A DNA stretch of 64,000 nucleotides from Paraburkholderia solisilvae (GCF_902859875.1 NZ_CADIKF010000017.1:58651-122650), one strand, 5' to 3'. Shown: positions 17,207 through 27,714, numbered from the stretch's first letter. Translations and numbers: made by a program. The notes: generated by a model not told the origin, from the letters alone.

Positions 17207-18475
17207 ATGATGTCGAGGAAGATCCGAACGGGGTGTGCAGTGGTGGCAGCGTGCGTAGCGCTGGCCACGACGCTTGCACAGGCAGGCACGGCCGCTGACG
17301 CGGACGGCGGCCCGCTCGCGAACGCCGCGGTGCCGCGCATCGCGCTCGACGACGACCGCTATCTGCCGACCGTTCACCTGAACGAAGAAGTCATCGGCAT
17401 TCCCGGCGGCCCGGACGGCAGCGTCACGTTGCAAACGACGGTCTACAAACCGGACGGCCCGGGCCCATTCCCGCTCGTCGTCTTCAACCACGGCAAGATT
17501 CACGGCGATCCGCGCTCGCAGGCGCGCAGCGATCCGATTTCGTTCGCCCGCGAATTCGTGCGCCGCGGATATGTGGTGGTCGCGCCGAACCGCCAGGGTT
17601 TCGCGCAGTCGGGCGGCACCTATGTGCAGGACGGCTGCGACGTCGAGCGCAACGGCTTGAGCCAGGCGGCGGACATCGCGTCGACGGTCGACTTCATGTC
17701 GAAAGAGCCGTATGTGGACGCGCAGCACATCGTGATCGCGGGCACCTCGCACGGCGGTCTCGCGACCATCGCTTACGGCGCCGAAGCCGCGCCGGGCGTG
17801 CGCGGACTGATCAACTTCTCGGGCGGCCTGCGCCAGGACGCGTGCACCGACTGGCAGGGCAATCTGACCCGCGCATTCGGCACCTACGGAGAAAAGGTGA
17901 GCGTGCCGTCGCTGTGGCTCTACGGCGATAACGACTCGATCTGGTCGCCGGATCTCGTCGGACAGATGTACGCGGCCTTCGAAGCGCACGGCGCGAATGC
18001 GAAGATGGTCGACTTCGGCATGTACAAGAACGACGCGCATCGCCTCGTCGGCGACCGCGACGGCGTGCATATCTGGTGGCCGTCGGTCGAACGCTTCCTC
18101 GCGCGCTCGGGCATGCCGACGCGGGTTCAGTACCAGGTGTCCGAGCCGGCGCAGCCGAAGGCGACCGACTTCGCGTCGATCGACGCGATCAGTTCAGTGC
18201 CGTTCGTCGATGACGCCGGCCGCAACGGCTACCGCAACTTCCTGCATCAGTATCCGAGCCGCGCGTTTGCGGTGTCGGCGTCGGGCGCCTGGTCGTGGGC
18301 CGAAGGCGGCGACGATCCGATGGCGGTCGCGATTTCGAATTGCCAGAAGCAAAGCAGCGATCCGTGCCGGCTGTACGCGGTCAACGATACGGTCGTCTGG
18401 AAGCAGACCACGTCCGGCGATACGCAAACCGCCGAGAGCAGCACCAGCAAGCCGGCCCTCGCAAGCCGCAATTGA
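17207..18475 (+). CDS. Secreted alpha/beta hydrolase (dienelactone hydrolase-like)
   Basis: 422 residues from the ATG at 17207; a second ATG follows at once. A Sec signal peptide (KIRTGCAVVAACVALATTLA-QAG) indicates export. The catalytic parts of an alpha/beta hydrolase are visible: oxyanion-region VVFNHGKIHGD, nucleophile elbow IAGTSHGGLATIAYG (Ser), acid loop LWLYGDNDSIW (Asp) and base NDAHRLVGD (His). The C-terminal 100 residues (after about 320) form an extra region with DPMAVAISNCQKQSSDPCRLY, a common pattern in periplasmic hydrolases of Burkholderia. The substrate is unknown. It has its own transcription unit. Confidence 0.8.
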   Translation: MMSRKIRTGCAVVAACVALATTLAQAGTAADADGGPLANAAVPRIALDDDRYLPTVHLNEEVIGIPGGPDGSVTLQTTVYKPDGPGPFPLVVFNHGKIHGDPRSQARSDPISFAREFVRRGYVVVAPNRQGFAQSGGTYVQDGCDVERNGLSQAADIASTVDFMSKEPYVDAQHIVIAGTSHGGLATIAYGAEAAPGVRGLINFSGGLRQDACTDWQGNLTRAFGTYGEKVSVPSLWLYGDNDSIWSPDLVGQMYAAFEAHGANAKMVDFGMYKNDAHRLVGDRDGVHIWWPSVERFLARSGMPTRVQYQVSEPAQPKATDFASIDAISSVPFVDDAGRNGYRNFLHQYPSRAFAVSASGAWSWAEGGDDPMAVAISNCQKQSSDPCRLYAVNDTVVWKQTTSGDTQTAESSTSKPALASRN

Positions 18476-19032
18476 TCTGATCTCGAGCGCGCGGCGTTTT
18501 GCAGTGCGCCGCAAGCGCGTCCTTTCCATAGTCCTGTAGTCCCATAGTCCTGTAGTGCGCCCCGTCGTATCGCCCGCTTGCCGATTTCGTTCGCGCAAGA
18601 GACGCGTGCGATGTCGTCATACGCCCGGCACGCGCGCCCCTCAAGACTTTGTCTCACTCCGGCCCGGCGCACACCAGGCGCGCCGAGCGGCGTCCGCGCG
18701 CGCTCAGTTCCATCTACGCCACAATTTTCGGAGGACGCAGTGGCTCACTCTGCCGTCGCTAACTGCGTCGATTTGCGCGTTTCGTGGGCGAACGGTGCCG
18801 TGCTGCTTCGATCGTCGAAATATCGTGATGAATCAGGCATCGCGCCAGCACGACTCGAGCCCTGCGCGGCAATTTTCACCTGATGCATTACGCGCAATAA
18901 CGCGTTAATCTCACTGCCTCCCCGTATTCGCCGCGTGTCCAGGACGCCTTTGCCGTCCCGACTTGCCCTTATTGCATTCGCATGCCCGCGCCCGGCCCGC
19001 GCCGAGCGCGACCGTTTTGCCCGGAGTGGTTT
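18476..19032. other. Intergenic region upstream of the biotin operon
   Basis: This gap of about 557 bases contains two copies of a 16-bp unit (CCATAGTCCTGTAGTC) at 18526-18556 and a palindrome TAACGCGTTA at 18898-18907. No gene was recognised. The bio operon promoter should lie in the last 150 bases. No BirA-type operator could be identified by eye. Confidence 0.5.
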
Positions 19033-20430
19033 TTGGAAACGCAAGTAACCGCAGCAGCCCCAGCGACGCCCGAGCCGTCGACAACCCACGCGCCCCAGCC
19101 CGACGACTGGGTCGCGCGCAGCCTGCGCGCCGTCTGGCATCCGTGCACGCAGATGAAACATCACGAGCAGATGCCTCTGCTGCCGATCGCGCGCGGCGCG
19201 GGTCCGTGGCTGTACGACCGCACCGGGCGGCGCTATCTCGACGCGATCAGCTCATGGTGGGTCAACCTGTTCGGCCACGCGAACCCGCGCATCAACGCCG
19301 CGCTCAAAGACCAGCTCGACACGCTCGAGCACGCGATGCTCGCCGGCTGCACGCACGAACCCGCAGTCGAACTCGCCGAGCGGCTGGCCGCGCTCACGCA
19401 ACACACGCTCGGCCATGCGTTCTTCGCGTCCGATGGCGCGTCCGCGGTCGAAATCGCGCTGAAGATGAGCTTTCACGCATGGCGCAATCGCGGCTTTGAG
19501 TTCAAGCGCGAGTTCGTCTGCGTCGCGAACGGCTACCACGGCGAAACGATCGGCGCGCTCGGCGTCACCGACGTCGCGCTGTTCAAGGACGCGTACGATC
19601 CGCTGATCCGTCACGCGCATGTGGTCGCATCGCCTGACGCACGCCATGCGCGCGACGGCGAAACGGCCGCCGACGTCGCGCGCCGTGCGCTCGACAACGT
19701 CCGCATGCTGTTCGAAGCGCGCGCCACCAGCATCGCCGCGCTGATCGTCGAGCCGCTCGTGCAGTGCGCGGCCGGCATGGCGATGCACGACCCGTCGTAT
19801 ATCGCGGGCTTGCGCGCGCTATGCGACCGCTACGGCGTGCATCTGATCGCCGACGAAATCGCGGTCGGCTGCGGGCGTACCGGCACCTTCTTCGCGAGCG
19901 AACAGGCGGGCGTGTGGCCCGATTTCCTGTGCCTGTCGAAGGGCATCAGCGGCGGCTACCTGCCGTTGTCGATTGTGTTGTCGCGCGACGAGATCTTCGC
20001 GTCGTTCTACGACGACGACACGACGCGCGGCTTTTTGCATTCGCACTCGTACACCGGCAATCCGCTCGCATGCCGTGCGGCGCTCGCGACGCTCGACCTG
20101 TTCGACAGCGACGGCGTGCTCGCCGCCAACGCCGCGAAGTCGGCACAGCTGCGCGCGGCGCTCGAGCCGCTCGCGACGCATCCGCGCGCACGCAACCTGC
20201 GCCAGTGCGGCACGATCTTCGCGTTCGATGCCGCGCTCGACGATGCGCCGCTCGCCCGAACCTTCGCGCGCCGCTTCTTCGAACGCGCGCTCGCGCACGA
20301 AGTGCTGATGCGCCCGATCGGCCTGACCGTGTATCTGATGCCGCCGTACGTGCTGGACACCGCCGAACTCGAATGGCTCGCCGCGCGCACAATCGAAATC
20401 TTCGACGAGACTGTCGCGGAGGGCCATTGA
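19033..20430 (+). CDS. bioA: Adenosylmethionine-8-amino-7-oxononanoate aminotransferase BioA
   Basis: This PLP enzyme makes 7,8-diaminopelargonic acid from KAPA with S-adenosylmethionine as amino donor. A TTG at 19033 is preceded by GGAG at 6-base spacing and gives 465 residues. An ATG at 18982 in the same frame (482 residues) lacks a ribosome site. Motifs: substrate region [16 protein letters not shown] with [28 protein letters not shown], the cofactor Asp in [16 protein letters not shown], the PLP lysine in CLSKGISGG (K303 from TTG) and [16 protein letters not shown]. The stop overlaps the bioF start (TGATG). It heads bioA-bioF-bioD-bioB. Confidence 0.96.
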   Translation: METQVTAAAPATPEPSTTHAPQPDDWVARSLRAVWHPCTQMKHHEQMPLLPIARGAGPWLYDRTGRRYLDAISSWWVNLFGHANPRINAALKDQLDTLEHAMLAGCTHEPAVELAERLAALTQHTLGHAFFASDGASAVEIALKMSFHAWRNRGFEFKREFVCVANGYHGETIGALGVTDVALFKDAYDPLIRHAHVVASPDARHARDGETAADVARRALDNVRMLFEARATSIAALIVEPLVQCAAGMAMHDPSYIAGLRALCDRYGVHLIADEIAVGCGRTGTFFASEQAGVWPDFLCLSKGISGGYLPLSIVLSRDEIFASFYDDDTTRGFLHSHSYTGNPLACRAALATLDLFDSDGVLAANAAKSAQLRAALEPLATHPRARNLRQCGTIFAFDAALDDAPLARTFARRFFERALAHEVLMRPIGLTVYLMPPYVLDTAELEWLAARTIEIFDETVAEGH

Positions 20431-21626
20431 TGCCGCCGTTGACGTCCATGCTCGACCGGCTCGAACAGTCGCTCGCCGAACTCGACGCACAAGGGCTGCG
20501 CCGCCACCGGCGCGTCGCCGACAGCCCGTGCTCCGCGCATATGACGGTCGACGGACGCGAAGTGATCGGCTTTGCAAGCAACGATTATCTCGGCCTCGCC
20601 GCTCATCCGCTGCTGGTGGCGGCGCTGATCGAAGGCGCGCGGCGCTATGGCGCGGGCAGCGGCGGCTCGCACCTGCTCGGCGGCCACTCGCGCGCGCACG
20701 CGCAGCTCGAGGACGAGCTCGCCGAATTTGCCGGCGGCTTTTCGGACGCGCCGCGCGCGCTCTATTTCAGCACCGGCTATATGGCGAACCTCGCGACGCT
20801 CACCGCGCTCGCGGGCCGCGGCACGATGCTCTTTTCCGATGCGCTGAATCATGCGTCGCTGATCGACGGCGCACGACTGTCGCGCGCCGAAGTGCAGATC
20901 TATCCGCACGCGGACACCGACGCGCTGGCCGCGATGCTCGACGCGTCCGATGCGCCGGCCAAGCTGATCGTCACCGACAGCGTGTTCAGCATGGACGGCG
21001 ATCTCGCGCCGCTCGCGCGCCTCGTCGAGCTCGCGCAACGGCATGGCGCATGGCTCGTGGTCGACGACGCGCACGGCTTCGGCGTGCTCGGCCCGCAAGG
21101 ACGCGGCGCGCTGGCGCAAGCCGGGTTGCGTTCGCCGAACCTAGTGTCGATCGGCACGCTCGGCAAGGCGGCGGGCGTATCCGGCGCGTTCGTCGTCGCG
21201 CACGAGACCGTGATCGAATGGCTCGTGCAGCGCGCGCGTCCGTATATCTTCACGACCGCGTCGGTGCCGGCTGCCGCGCATGCGGTTTCCGCGAGCCTGC
21301 GCATCATCGCCGGCGACGAAGGCGACGCGCGACGCGCGCATCTGCATACGCTGATCGAACGCACGCGCACGCTGCTGAAGGTGACGCCGTGGCTGCCGGT
21401 CGATTCGCACACCGCCGTGCAGCCGCTGATCGTCGGCAGCAACGAAGCGACGCTCGACATCGCCGCCGCGCTCGACCGCGCCGGTCTGTGGGTGCCCGCG
21501 ATCCGGCCGCCGACCGTGCCGGAGGGCACGTCGCGGCTGCGCATTTCGCTGTCGGCCGCGCACTCGCATACGGATCTCGACCGGCTCGAAGCGGCGCTGA
21601 CCGTGCTGCCGGGAGCGCACGCATGA
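20430..21626 (+). CDS. bioF: 8-amino-7-oxononanoate synthase BioF
   Basis: 398 residues. This PLP-dependent alpha-oxoamine synthase condenses pimeloyl-ACP or pimeloyl-CoA with alanine, the first ring-building step of biotin synthesis. Visible signatures are [32 protein letters not shown], the cofactor-binding [15 protein letters not shown] and [17 protein letters not shown], and the Schiff-base lysine K246 in [15 protein letters not shown]. The ATG shares one base with the bioA stop, and the stop overlaps the bioD start (ATGA), so all three are coupled. Confidence 0.96.
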   Translation: MPPLTSMLDRLEQSLAELDAQGLRRHRRVADSPCSAHMTVDGREVIGFASNDYLGLAAHPLLVAALIEGARRYGAGSGGSHLLGGHSRAHAQLEDELAEFAGGFSDAPRALYFSTGYMANLATLTALAGRGTMLFSDALNHASLIDGARLSRAEVQIYPHADTDALAAMLDASDAPAKLIVTDSVFSMDGDLAPLARLVELAQRHGAWLVVDDAHGFGVLGPQGRGALAQAGLRSPNLVSIGTLGKAAGVSGAFVVAHETVIEWLVQRARPYIFTTASVPAAAHAVSASLRIIAGDEGDARRAHLHTLIERTRTLLKVTPWLPVDSHTAVQPLIVGSNEATLDIAAALDRAGLWVPAIRPPTVPEGTSRLRISLSAAHSHTDLDRLEAALTVLPGAHA

Positions 21627-22384
21627 ACGGCATGCAAGCCCGCGCGTTGTCGCTCTTCGTCACCGGCACCGATACCGAGATCGGCAAGACGCTGGTCTCG
21701 GCCGCGCTGTTGCGCGGCTTCGCGCGCGAAGGTCTGCGCGCGGCCGCGATGAAGCCGATCGCCGCCGGCGCGTTCGAGCAGGACGGCGTCTGGCACAACG
21801 AGGATGCCGATCAGCTCGACGCCGCCGCCAATGCGCCGTTGCCGCCTGAAATACGCACGCCGTATCTGCTGAAGGAGCCCGCCGCGCCGCATATCGCCGC
21901 CGCCCGGGAGCACGTCACGCTCGACATCGCGCGTATCGTCGACGGCCATACGCAAGCGTTGCGCGCCGCGGATATCGTGGTCGTCGAGGGTGTCGGCGGC
22001 TTTCGCGTGCCGCTCGACGACACGCGCGATACCGCCGATCTCGCGCTCGCATTGAATCTGCCGGTGCTGCTCGTGGTCGGCATGCGCCTTGGCTGCATCA
22101 GCCATGCGCTGCTGACAGCCGAGGCGATCGCCGCGCGCGGACTGCGCATCGCCGGCTGGGTCGCGAACCGCGTCGACCCGGCAATGCGTTTCGCCGACGA
22201 AAACATCGATGCGTTGCGCGAACGCCTCGGCCGCCAGTACAGCGCGCCGCTGATCGGCGTCGTGCCGCATCTGCGGCCGGCCTCGCCCGATGCGGCGCTC
22301 GCGCATCTCGACATGTCCGGCCTGTTGCGAACGCTGCGCGCGACGCGCAGCGCTGAACCTTTTTCGAATCGAATCCATCCATAA
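21623..22384 (+). CDS. bioD: Dethiobiotin synthetase BioD
   Basis: 253 residues. It closes the ureido ring of dethiobiotin from diaminopelargonate, CO2 and ATP. The P-loop GTDTEIGKT (residues about 15-23), the substrate lysine in [13 protein letters not shown], the Mg-binding [12 protein letters not shown] and the nucleotide-base motif GWVANRVDP are all present. The start overlaps the bioF stop by four bases. The last residues (SNRIHP) run up to 11 bases before bioB. Confidence 0.95.
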   Translation: MNGMQARALSLFVTGTDTEIGKTLVSAALLRGFAREGLRAAAMKPIAAGAFEQDGVWHNEDADQLDAAANAPLPPEIRTPYLLKEPAAPHIAAAREHVTLDIARIVDGHTQALRAADIVVVEGVGGFRVPLDDTRDTADLALALNLPVLLVVGMRLGCISHALLTAEAIAARGLRIAGWVANRVDPAMRFADENIDALRERLGRQYSAPLIGVVPHLRPASPDAALAHLDMSGLLRTLRATRSAEPFSNRIHP

Positions 22385-22395
22385 GGATTGAACCC

Positions 22396-23481
22396 ATGAC
22401 CCACGCAACCTCTCACGCGACGCCGGCTGCGGCCGACGCACAACAGGCGAGCGCCCCGGCCGCGGCCAGCGCGGCATCGCACGCGCGCTGGCGTGTCGCC
22501 GACATCGTCGCGCTGTACGAACTGCCGCTCAACGATCTGCTGTTTCGCGCGCAGCAGGCGCATCGCGAGCACTTCGACCCGAACACGGTGCAGCTGTCGA
22601 CGCTGCTGTCCATCAAGACCGGCGGCTGCGAGGAAGATTGCGCGTACTGTCCGCAGTCGGTGCACTACGACACCGGCGTGAAGGCCGACAAGCTGATGCC
22701 GATCGACGACGTGCTCGCCGCCGCGCGCGCCGCGAAAGACAACGGCGCGACGCGCTTTTGCATGGGCGCCGCATGGCGCAACCCGAAAGACCGCCACCTC
22801 GAGCCGATCAAGGACATGATCCGCGGCGTCAAGGCGATGGGGCTCGAAACCTGCGTGACGCTCGGCATGCTCGAAACGCATCAGGCGCAAGACCTCGCGG
22901 CGGCGGGCCTCGATTACTACAACCACAACCTCGACACGTCGCCCGAGTTCTACGGCCAGATCATCTCGACGCGTACGTATCAGGACCGTCTCGACACGCT
23001 CGAGCGGGTGCGCGACGCCGGCATCAACGTGTGCTGCGGCGGCATTGTCGGCCTCGGCGAATCGCGCCGCGAACGCGCGGGCCTGATCGCGCAGCTCGCG
23101 AACATGGAGCCGTATCCGGAGTCGGTGCCGATCAATAACCTCGTGCAAGTGGAAGGCACGCCGCTCACCGGCACCGAAGCGCTCGATCCGTTCGAGTTCG
23201 TGCGCACGATTGCGATTGCGCGCATCACCATGCCGCGCGCGATGGTGCGGCTCTCGGCCGGCCGCGAGCAAATGGACGAGGCGTTGCAGGCGATGTGCTT
23301 CTTCGCGGGCGCCAATTCGATTTTCTATGGCGACCAGTTGCTCACGACCAGCAACCCGCAAGCCGAAGCCGACCGTCAGTTGCTCGCGCGCCTCGGCATG
23401 CGCGCGGAAGCGGCCCAGCAGATGCCGCGTGACGCAAGCGGCTGCGAACACGGCTGCGATGGTCATCCGATGCAGAACTGA
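22396..23481 (+). CDS. bioB: Biotin synthase BioB
   Basis: 361 residues. This radical SAM enzyme inserts sulfur into dethiobiotin. The SAM-cluster cysteines C78, C82 and C85 lie in [13 protein letters not shown]. The auxiliary [2Fe-2S] site is marked by Cys in [11 protein letters not shown] and VTLGMLE-region residues plus the Arg in [14 protein letters not shown]. Both ends carry Ala/Gln-rich extensions typical of Burkholderia. AAGGATT upstream of the ATG serves as ribosome site. A strong terminator follows at 23544. Confidence 0.97.
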   Translation: MTHATSHATPAAADAQQASAPAAASAASHARWRVADIVALYELPLNDLLFRAQQAHREHFDPNTVQLSTLLSIKTGGCEEDCAYCPQSVHYDTGVKADKLMPIDDVLAAARAAKDNGATRFCMGAAWRNPKDRHLEPIKDMIRGVKAMGLETCVTLGMLETHQAQDLAAAGLDYYNHNLDTSPEFYGQIISTRTYQDRLDTLERVRDAGINVCCGGIVGLGESRRERAGLIAQLANMEPYPESVPINNLVQVEGTPLTGTEALDPFEFVRTIAIARITMPRAMVRLSAGREQMDEALQAMCFFAGANSIFYGDQLLTTSNPQAEADRQLLARLGMRAEAAQQMPRDASGCEHGCDGHPMQN

Positions 23482-23837
23482 GGTCCTCTCATCGCATGCT
23501 TTCGCATGCGGCTTGCGCTCGAGTTAGGCTGCGCAAAGAATCGAAGGCCGCCCGTTGAGGCGGCCTTTGTCTTTCTGATATCTGCCTAGTGCTTGCCTAT
23601 GCCATCTGGCCGACTACAGATATCGATCAGCATCCCGTACGATTCTTTCCATCGCGTGTTGCGAAAGGTGGAGCGGTGAGATTCGCTGCTCTGTTTATGG
23701 TTGCTGTTCTGCTGTTTTTCTCGTGAAAAAGTGCACAGCTTAAGAGAGGTTTCGTTTAGCCTATGTTTTCGAAATCATTGAATCGTGCTGCAGGTGTTAA
23801 GCCGTCTAGTCGATTGCATCAATTTGGAGAGAAAGTT
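23482..23837. other. Intergenic region containing the bio operon terminator
   Basis: About 355 bases between bioB and a small membrane protein. The terminator occupies 23544-23575. The part from 23650 to 23837 is AT-rich and probably holds the promoter of the small gene; an ATG at 23763 extends its frame but lacks a ribosome site. Confidence 0.5.
23544..23575 (+). terminator. Rho-independent terminator of the biotin operon
   Basis: A perfect 9-bp stem AAGGCCGCC / GGCGGCCTT (23544-23552 and 23559-23567) with a 6-base loop is followed by TGTCTTTC. It stands 62 bases after the bioB stop on the plus strand. Confidence 0.88.
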
Positions 23838-24014
23838 ATGGAAGCACGTACCACCCGCGTTGAAACCTCGCTCGAGCAAGTCCACGAAGACATCCTCTCG
23901 TTGCGCGGCGATATCAAGGATATCCGCAAGGCTCAGCGGTCCGATTTTCACATTACCTGGGCCGGGCTGATCGGTGTCTGCACGATGATCGCGAAGGGGT
24001 TCCACTGGTTCTGA
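23838..24014 (+). CDS. Small membrane-anchored hypothetical protein
   Basis: 58 residues from the ATG at 23838, which has GGAG upstream. An N-terminal amphipathic helix (RVETSLEQVHEDILSLRGDI, probably a short coiled coil) leads to one C-terminal hydrophobic segment (ITWAGLIGVCTMIAKGF). No family was recognised. The layout, a coiled coil with a C-terminal anchor, recalls small tail-anchored or phage-associated proteins. It lies alone between the bio operon and a convergent hydrolase. Confidence 0.6.
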   Translation: MEARTTRVETSLEQVHEDILSLRGDIKDIRKAQRSDFHITWAGLIGVCTMIAKGFHWF

Positions 24015-24025
24015 TCACGTTAGCC

Positions 24026-24643
24026 TCAAGCGGCAACCGGTGAAGCCGGGTCGAGCAATGCGGTGTCGTCTCGAAACCGCAGTGGCGCAGCACAGTGCGC
24101 CAGGGTATCCACGAAGTACTTGGAACGCGGCCACGGGCCAAAACCCGCGGCCGTGTTGATATGTCCCGCATCACCCAGGTTCACAAAGGCGCTGCCGAAA
24201 CGTTGCGCCAGTTCGCGCGCTTCTTCCAGTGGCATCCACGGGTCGGTCTCGCTGCCTATCAAGATTGACGGCACCGCCACACGCGTCGCGTCGAACGCAC
24301 CGGCGAACGCAAATTTTCGCGGACTCGCGGGTGCGACAAACAGCACGCCCACTACGTCCGCGGAGCTCGCGCGTTGCGCACGCTGCTTGAGCGCGTGCGC
24401 CGCGGCGAGGCAGCCGAAGCTGTGCGCCGCCAGCACAAATGGGCCGCGCTGCCGCGCAAGCAGATCATTAACCGCCTGCGCCCATCGCTCGACGTTCGGC
24501 GCCTCCCAATCGGCCTGCTCGACACGCAACGAACGCGCAAATTGTCGCTCGAGCCATGTCTGCCAATGCGCGCCCTCGCTGCCATGCAAGCCCGGCACCG
24601 TCACGAGCCGAGGCGGCCATGCCGTTGTTCTGCACGAAAACAT
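24026..24643 (-). CDS. RBBP9/YdeN-family alpha/beta hydrolase
   Basis: 205 residues from the ATG at 24643, preceded by GAGGAAAG. It shows the serine-hydrolase layout of the RBBP9/YdeN family: VTVPGLHGSEGAHWQTWLE at the N-terminus, the nucleophile elbow VLAAHSFGCLAA (Ser), the acid region GSETDPWMPLEEA and the base GDAGHINTAAGFGPWP (His). It probably acts on small esters in the cytoplasm; the substrate is unknown. It is convergent with the small membrane protein and divergent from the GhrA-like gene. The open frame runs far upstream, but that extension is an artefact of high GC. Confidence 0.88.
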   Translation of the reverse strand: MFSCRTTAWPPRLVTVPGLHGSEGAHWQTWLERQFARSLRVEQADWEAPNVERWAQAVNDLLARQRGPFVLAAHSFGCLAAAHALKQRAQRASSADVVGVLFVAPASPRKFAFAGAFDATRVAVPSILIGSETDPWMPLEEARELAQRFGSAFVNLGDAGHINTAAGFGPWPRSKYFVDTLAHCAAPLRFRDDTALLDPASPVAA

Positions 24644-25000
24644 GATTCTTTCCTCGCTGGCGAAGTCAGAGAAACCATTGTGGCGCGCTGGCCGGTGCGG
24701 TCGAACCAATTTTTCGTGCTTTGCATATCGGACGAATGCCGCACAAGTTCTTCGCGCTGCGTGCGTACGGCGCCCGGTCTGCGGGCCGGACGCGCGCTGG
24801 CTCAAAAAAGTAGAATGAGGTCTATCCAATAAGAGACCGGTTCGGACTGGCTCATGCCGCAGGCCGCTTTCCAGGGAGACGTCATTCGCCGTGCGCGCTG
24901 CGCACGAAGCGCTGGTGATCGGCCTCCGCGTCCCCTTTGCCGCAGGCATGCGCCGCAGAACAGCCGCTCGAGCCACCACGAGCCACCACGAGTCACCCGC
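24644..25000. other. Divergent intergenic region
   Basis: 357 bases between the RBBP9-like hydrolase (minus) and the GhrA-like gene (plus). A direct repeat AGCCACCACG occurs twice at 24971-24990 just upstream of the GhrA-like start. No gene or clear promoter motif was recognised. Confidence 0.4.
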
Positions 25001-25942
25001 ATGAAGATTCTGTTCTACACGCCGCAATCGGACGCCGCAGCATGGCTCACCGACCTGCGCCGCGCGTTGCCCGACGCCACGGTGCGCGAATGGCAGCCGG
25101 GCGACCGCGGGCCAGCCGATTTCGCCATCGTGTGGCGTCCGCCGCACGACATGCTCGCGGGCCGCAGCGACCTGCGCGCGGTATTCAACCTGGGCGCCGG
25201 CGTCGACGCGATCCTTGCGCTCGAACGTGAGCAGCCCGGCACGCTGCCGTCCGGTGTGCCGCTCGTGCGGCTCGAGGACACCGGCATGGCCGCGCAGATG
25301 GTCGAATACATCGTCCATGCGGTACTGCGCTATATGCGGCGCTTCGACGAATACGCGCAGTTGCAGGCTGAACGCCGCTGGCACGTGCTCGATCCGCATC
25401 CGCGCGCATCGTTTACGGTCGGCGTGCTGGGGCTGGGCGTGCTCGGCGCGTCGGTCGCGCAGGCGGTTGCGTCGTTTGGGCTGCCGGTGCGCGGTTATAG
25501 CCGCAGCGCGCGACGCATCGAGGGCATCGGGACCTACGCGGGTCCGGCACAGTTCGACGCTTTTCTCGACGGCCTCAAGGTACTGGTGAACCTGTTGCCG
25601 CATACGCCGGACACGCAAGACGTGCTGAATGCGCAAACACTCGCGAAGCTCGCGCACGGCGCCTACCTGATCAACGTTGCGCGCGGCGCACATCTGGTCG
25701 AGCGGGACCTGCTCGACGCGCTCCACAACGGTCAGATCGCCGCGGCCACGCTCGACGTGTTCCGCGACGAGCCGCTGCCCGTCGATCATCCTTTCTGGCG
25801 CGAGCCGCGCATCACGATCACGCCGCACAGCTCGGCGCTCACGCTGCGCGCCGAAAGCGTTGCGCAGATTGCGCAGAAGATCATCGCATTGACGCGCGGT
25901 GAGCCGGTCACCGGTATCGTCGATGTCGCGCGCGGTTACTGA
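25001..25942 (+). CDS. ghrA: Glyoxylate/hydroxypyruvate reductase A-like 2-hydroxyacid dehydrogenase
   Basis: 313 residues. This D-2-hydroxyacid dehydrogenase reduces glyoxylate or hydroxypyruvate with NADPH in the cytosol. The family start MKILFYTPQSDAAAWLTDL, the nucleotide motif VGVLGLGVLGASVAQAV (G-x-G-x-x-G), the catalytic Arg in LINVARGAHLVERDLL, the Glu in DVFRDEPLPVDHPFW and the His in ITPHSSALT are visible. The start at 25001 is the first ATG that fits the family N-terminus; the frame is open to 24854. HMG-CoA lyase begins 53 bases downstream. Confidence 0.9.
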   Translation: MKILFYTPQSDAAAWLTDLRRALPDATVREWQPGDRGPADFAIVWRPPHDMLAGRSDLRAVFNLGAGVDAILALEREQPGTLPSGVPLVRLEDTGMAAQMVEYIVHAVLRYMRRFDEYAQLQAERRWHVLDPHPRASFTVGVLGLGVLGASVAQAVASFGLPVRGYSRSARRIEGIGTYAGPAQFDAFLDGLKVLVNLLPHTPDTQDVLNAQTLAKLAHGAYLINVARGAHLVERDLLDALHNGQIAAATLDVFRDEPLPVDHPFWREPRITITPHSSALTLRAESVAQIAQKIIALTRGEPVTGIVDVARGY

Positions 25943-25995
25943 CGCGGCAGCTGAATCACGAGAGTCACGCCGCGTGCAGCGGCAGGAGAAACGAC

Positions 25996-26922
25996 ATGGC
26001 AATCCCGCAATCGGTCAAGATCGTCGAAGTCGGTCCGCGCGATGGGCTGCAGAACGAGAAGCAGCAGGTGCCGACGGCCACCAAGATCGAGCTGGTCAAC
26101 CGGCTCTCCGCGGCCGGGTTTCGCAATGTGGAGACCACCTCGTTCGTGTCGCCCAAATGGGTGCCGCAAATGGCCGACGCCGCCGACGTGATGAGCGGCA
26201 TCGAGCGCCGCGCGGGCACGATCTACTCGGTGCTGACGCCGAACCTGCGCGGCTTCGACGGCGCGCTCGCCGCGCGCGCCGATGAAATCGTGATCTTCGG
26301 CGCGGCCAGCGAAGCGTTTTCGCAGAAGAACATCAATTGCAGCATCGCGGAGAGCATCGAGCGTTTTGCGCCGGTCGCGCACGCCGCGAAGGAAAAAGGC
26401 CTGCGCTTGCGCGGCAGCGTGTCGTGCTCGCTCGGCTGCCCGTATCAGGGCGAGGTGCCGGTCGCGTCGGTGGTCGACGTGGTCGAGCGGTTCGCCGCGC
26501 TCGGCTGCGACGAAATCGACATCGCCGACACGATTGGCGTCGGCACGCCCGAACGCACGAAAGAGGTATTCGCCGCGGTCACGCAGGTCTTTGCGCGCGA
26601 GCGGCTATCCGGGCATTTTCACGACACTTACGGCCAGGCGCTCGCGAACATCTACGCGGCGCTGCAGGAAGGCATCGAGATCTTTCACGCATCGGTCGCG
26701 GGCCTCGGCGGCTGTCCGTACGCGAAAGGCGCGACCGGCAATGTCGCGACTGAAGACGTGCTTTATCTGATGGATGGCCTCGGCATCGAAACCGGCATCG
26801 ATCTCGCCCGCGTGGTCGAGATCGGCGACTTTATCTCGACGTCGATCGGACGGCCGAACGTCTCGCGCGCGGGCAAGGCTTTGCTCGCGAAGGCGCGCAG
26901 CAGCGACGCAAGCTGCGCATAA
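25996..26922 (+). CDS. mvaB: Hydroxymethylglutaryl-CoA lyase
   Basis: 308 residues. It cleaves HMG-CoA to acetoacetate and acetyl-CoA, the final step of leucine catabolism. The catalytic loop is intact: KIVEVGPRDGLQNEKQ (metal Asp and catalytic Arg), GHFHDTYGQALANIYAAL (metal-binding His pair) and the signature cysteine in GGCPYAKGATGNVATEDV. AGGAGAAACG precedes the ATG. It opens a close-packed run with YbaK, DUF1289, MaoC and MBL genes. It is notable that the upstream leucine-pathway enzymes are not in the window. Confidence 0.95.
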   Translation: MAIPQSVKIVEVGPRDGLQNEKQQVPTATKIELVNRLSAAGFRNVETTSFVSPKWVPQMADAADVMSGIERRAGTIYSVLTPNLRGFDGALAARADEIVIFGAASEAFSQKNINCSIAESIERFAPVAHAAKEKGLRLRGSVSCSLGCPYQGEVPVASVVDVVERFAALGCDEIDIADTIGVGTPERTKEVFAAVTQVFARERLSGHFHDTYGQALANIYAALQEGIEIFHASVAGLGGCPYAKGATGNVATEDVLYLMDGLGIETGIDLARVVEIGDFISTSIGRPNVSRAGKALLAKARSSDASCA

Positions 26923-26950
26923 ATCCACTTCAGCGACAACACCACACACG

Positions 26951-27484
26951 ATGACAGACAACCCTTCATTTCAAGGCGCCCCCGCATTCAGCGAACTCGA
27001 CGCACTGCCCGACGCTGCGCGCCGCGTCGCGCTGCTATTGCGTGAGCGCGGCCACGCCGGCCAGATCGTGATGCTGCCGGAGACCGGCAAGACCTCGGCC
27101 GAAGCGGCCGCGGGACTCGGCTGCTCGATCGCGCAGATCGCGAAGTCGATCCTGTTTCGGCGCCGCGACGACGACGCGCCGGTGCTCGTTATCGCGAGCG
27201 GCGCGAATCGCGTCGATGAGCACAAGGTCGCCGCACAGGTCGGCGCAGTCGGCCGCGCCGACGCGAAATTCGTCCGCGAAAAGACCGGCTATGCGATCGG
27301 CGGCGTGTGTCCGATCGGCCACGCGACAGCGCCGGTCACGCTGATCGACGCGGACCTGCTCGCGCTGGAGAGCCTCTGGGCCGCGGCGGGGCATCCGCAT
27401 GCGGTGTTCAATCTGTCGCCGCAGGAGCTCGTCGCGTTGACCGGCGCGCCGGTCGCCGACGTCGCGCTGCGTGAACCGGCATGA
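26951..27484 (+). CDS. YbaK/EbsC-family aminoacyl-tRNA deacylase
   Basis: 177 residues of the YbaK/ProX/INS editing-domain fold. [20 protein letters not shown], the segment around [20 protein letters not shown] with the conserved Lys, [11 protein letters not shown], and [18 protein letters not shown] are typical. Such proteins hydrolyse mischarged tRNAs such as Cys- or Ala-tRNAPro. Substrate specificity cannot be told here. The stop overlaps the DUF1289 start (ATGA). Confidence 0.88.
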   Translation: MTDNPSFQGAPAFSELDALPDAARRVALLLRERGHAGQIVMLPETGKTSAEAAAGLGCSIAQIAKSILFRRRDDDAPVLVIASGANRVDEHKVAAQVGAVGRADAKFVREKTGYAIGGVCPIGHATAPVTLIDADLLALESLWAAAGHPHAVFNLSPQELVALTGAPVADVALREPA

Positions 27485-27714
27485 CCGGCCGCGCTTGCCC
27501 GACTGACGAGACGGCCTCGCTGCCGGTGCCGTCGCCGTGCATCAACATCTGCCGGATGGACGAAGCGACCGGCTGGTGCGACGGTTGCCTGCGCACGATC
27601 GACGAGATTGCCAACTGGTCGCTGTACGACGATGCGGCGAAGCGCACGGTCTGGGACGCCCTCGAAGCGCGGCACGCGCAATGGATCGCGCAACGCGGCG
27701 AGGCGCCCCGATGA
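27481..27714 (+). CDS. DUF1289-domain protein
   Basis: 77 residues with the DUF1289 core [23 protein letters not shown] cut here for length by its cysteines: C-I-N-I-C at about 20-24 and C-D-G-C at about 33-36, a likely metal or Fe-S site, followed by the [19 protein letters not shown] helix. Function is unknown. It overlaps its neighbours on both sides by four bases, so it is translationally coupled within the HMG-CoA lyase run. Confidence 0.85.
   Translation: MTGRACPTDETASLPVPSPCINICRMDEATGWCDGCLRTIDEIANWSLYDDAAKRTVWDALEARHAQWIAQRGEAPR

Noticed and set aside
18898..18907. TAACGCGTTA palindrome as a biotin-repressor operator
   Set aside because: It does not resemble the known BirA operator (long inverted repeat with TTGTAAAC-like arms) and is only 10 bp; chance is likely.
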